NCBI GenBank assembly: GCA_036013505.1
Contig: CP107851.1
Span: 8,852,001-8,916,000 of the forward strand
Direction of reading: 5' to 3'
Origin: Streptomyces sp. NBC_00510
GTDB taxonomy: Bacteria; Actinomycetota; Actinomycetes; Streptomycetales; Streptomycetaceae
DNA: 64,000 bases
Under the pieces are notes generated by a model. That model ran no database searches. It worked only from the letters and a program-made list of their open reading frames with translations, and was not told where the DNA came from. Within the stretch, counting starts at the first letter, position 1; every line of letters begins with the position of its first letter. Positions 63,041-64,000 of the stretch are shown here, piece after piece. The translations under genes were made by a program, and so were the position numbers.

Positions 63041-63997
63041 TCAGCGCGACGCCCCCTGCGGAACGGCGTGCTTCAGCACGAAGCCGGCCACGACGTCCGC
63101 GAACTCCCCGGGGCGCTCGAAGTGCGCCAGGTGGCCTGTGTCCTCGAGGACGGCAAGCTGCGCACCGGGGATCCGCTCGTGGATCATCCGCGCCCACCGC
63201 GGTCCGCAGATGAAGTCGTCCGCGCCGACCAGCACCAGGGTGGGCGTCGTGATGCCGGACAGCCGCTCCCGGACGTCGAAGGCGGGACCCTCGCCGAGGG
63301 AGGGTTCGGCGTACATGCGCAGCGACCCGCGCGCGGGCCCGAACTCGTCCTCGCGTCCCCAGTAGTCGACGACGTACGCCGGCAGGATCGTCCGCAGGCA
63401 GTCGGTGGCGCCGTCGTCGTCGAGCTGCCCGAGCGGCGCCGTCAGGGCCTCCACGTAGGTGGCCACCTCGGGGTGGTCCGCCACATGACGGCGGGCGAAC
63501 CGCTCCATGTTGGCCACGGCGTCGGCCCAGAACTCCTCGCCGGTCACCGGGGACGTGTCGTACAGGACGAGGGAGGCGAGGTGCTCCGGGTGGTCCAGCG
63601 CGTACTGCTGGGCGACGAAACCGCCGTACGAATGGCCGAGCAGCGTCACCGAGGGCTGCGCGAGGTGCTCGATCACACCGTTCACGAAGTGCGTGTACGT
63701 CGCCAAGGTGTAATCGCGCGGGTCGGGCAGGCGCCCGGACTCGCCGGTGCCGACGGGCTCGACGTACACCATCGTGAACGCACGCTCCAGGAGCGGCATC
63801 CGCAGGTACTCCCAGCCGATGCCGGGCCCGCCCGAGAGGGCGACGCACACCGGGCCCCCGGCGCCGGCCACGTGATAGCGCTGCGCGACGGCGGCGCCCT
63901 TGTGGTCGATGGTGATCGTGTGCGTACCCGGGGCGAGTGGCCCGCCCGTGCCGTCGGCGGCGCGAGGGAGGGCAGCGGGCACGGAGGAAGAGTTCAC
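63041..63997 (-). CDS. alpha/beta hydrolase, proline iminopeptidase-like
   Basis: A 318-residue serine hydrolase: LSGGPGIGWEYLRMPLL (oxyanion HGGPG-like), VEPVGTGESG, nucleophile in LLGHSYGGFVAQQYA, and C-terminal His in DTGHLAHFERP with Asp in VGADDFI. This matches the proline iminopeptidase/epoxide-hydrolase-like group. GTG 63997 lies 4 nt from the window edge, so the true start and promoter may be outside. Confidence 0.85.
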   Translation of the reverse strand: MNSSSVPAALPRAADGTGGPLAPGTHTITIDHKGAAVAQRYHVAGAGGPVCVALSGGPGIGWEYLRMPLLERAFTMVYVEPVGTGESGRLPDPRDYTLATYTHFVNGVIEHLAQPSVTLLGHSYGGFVAQQYALDHPEHLASLVLYDTSPVTGEEFWADAVANMERFARRHVADHPEVATYVEALTAPLGQLDDDGATDCLRTILPAYVVDYWGREDEFGPARGSLRMYAEPSLGEGPAFDVRERLSGITTPTLVLVGADDFICGPRWARMIHERIPGAQLAVLEDTGHLAHFERPGEFADVVAGFVLKHAVPQGASR

Positions 63998-64000
63998 ACT

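Overview
The window is about 64 kb of very GC-rich DNA with strong third-position GC bias and actinobacterial families throughout: WhiB, DUF5994, DUF6480, DUF6131, DUF3040, DUF6082, HhH-GPD, NarL-type two-component systems, and SpoIIE/PP2C phosphatases with fused ATPase domains. This points to a Streptomyces chromosome or a close relative. I see no rRNA, tRNA, CRISPR array, insertion sequence, phage block or replication origin. About 67 intact protein genes and two gene remnants are supported.

Layout. 0-12 kb: small stress-type genes (Rieske/DUF2231 protein, hemerythrin, small hydrophobic proteins, HhH-GPD repair protein, a pair of related unknown proteins, MarR regulator) and a large FUSC transporter. 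12-18.5 kb: phytoene-desaturase-like flavoprotein with an SRPBCC partner, an SDR, and two DUF5994 paralogues. 19-31 kb: a redox and regulatory block with Ohr, WhiB, PP2C phosphatase, NmrA-like protein next to an ECF41-type sigma factor, cupin, NDH-2-like flavoprotein with MarR, two further ECF41-like sigma factors, an orphan cytochrome b and an HSL-type hydrolase. 31-43 kb: ordinary accessory genes (secreted hydrolase, DUF1062, MFS, GNAT, VOC, short UvrA paralogue, aldo/keto reductase with divergent AraC regulator). 43-52 kb: second redox block (YceI, NmrA-like protein, orphan SdhA-like flavoprotein, ferredoxin reductase divergent from ferredoxin, large SpoIIE phosphatase). 52-58 kb: DNA alkylation repair protein, NarL two-component system and an FtsX-type ABC exporter. 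58-64 kb: pyruvate dehydrogenase E1 (aceE), a third NmrA-like protein, a cupin/TetR pair and an alpha/beta hydrolase.

Main result. Sixteen upstream regions carry the same two-part promoter: a -35 element of form (T/C)GTCAC(A/G), exactly 16 nt, then a -10 element (G/T)GTC. Every one points toward a gene start, and 15 of the 16 lie 31-125 nt from the chosen start (the cupin/TetR site is 137 nt away). As I recall, the published ECF41 promoter is TGTCACA-N16-CGTC, so this looks like an ECF41-type regulon. The three ECF41-like sigma factors between 22.1 and 28.2 kb are the obvious candidates to read it. The controlled genes are Ohr, WhiB, PP2C phosphatase, two cupins (one with TetR), NDH-2-like protein, two of the three sigma factors, cytochrome b, a hydrolase, two NmrA-like proteins (one followed by aceE), SdhA-like flavoprotein, ferredoxin reductase, ferredoxin with a GNAT protein, and a SpoIIE phosphatase. 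Together they look like a stress-switched alternative electron-transfer and central-carbon module in which several proteins lack the usual complex partners. This reading is inference from sequence; the motif and its positions are seen directly.
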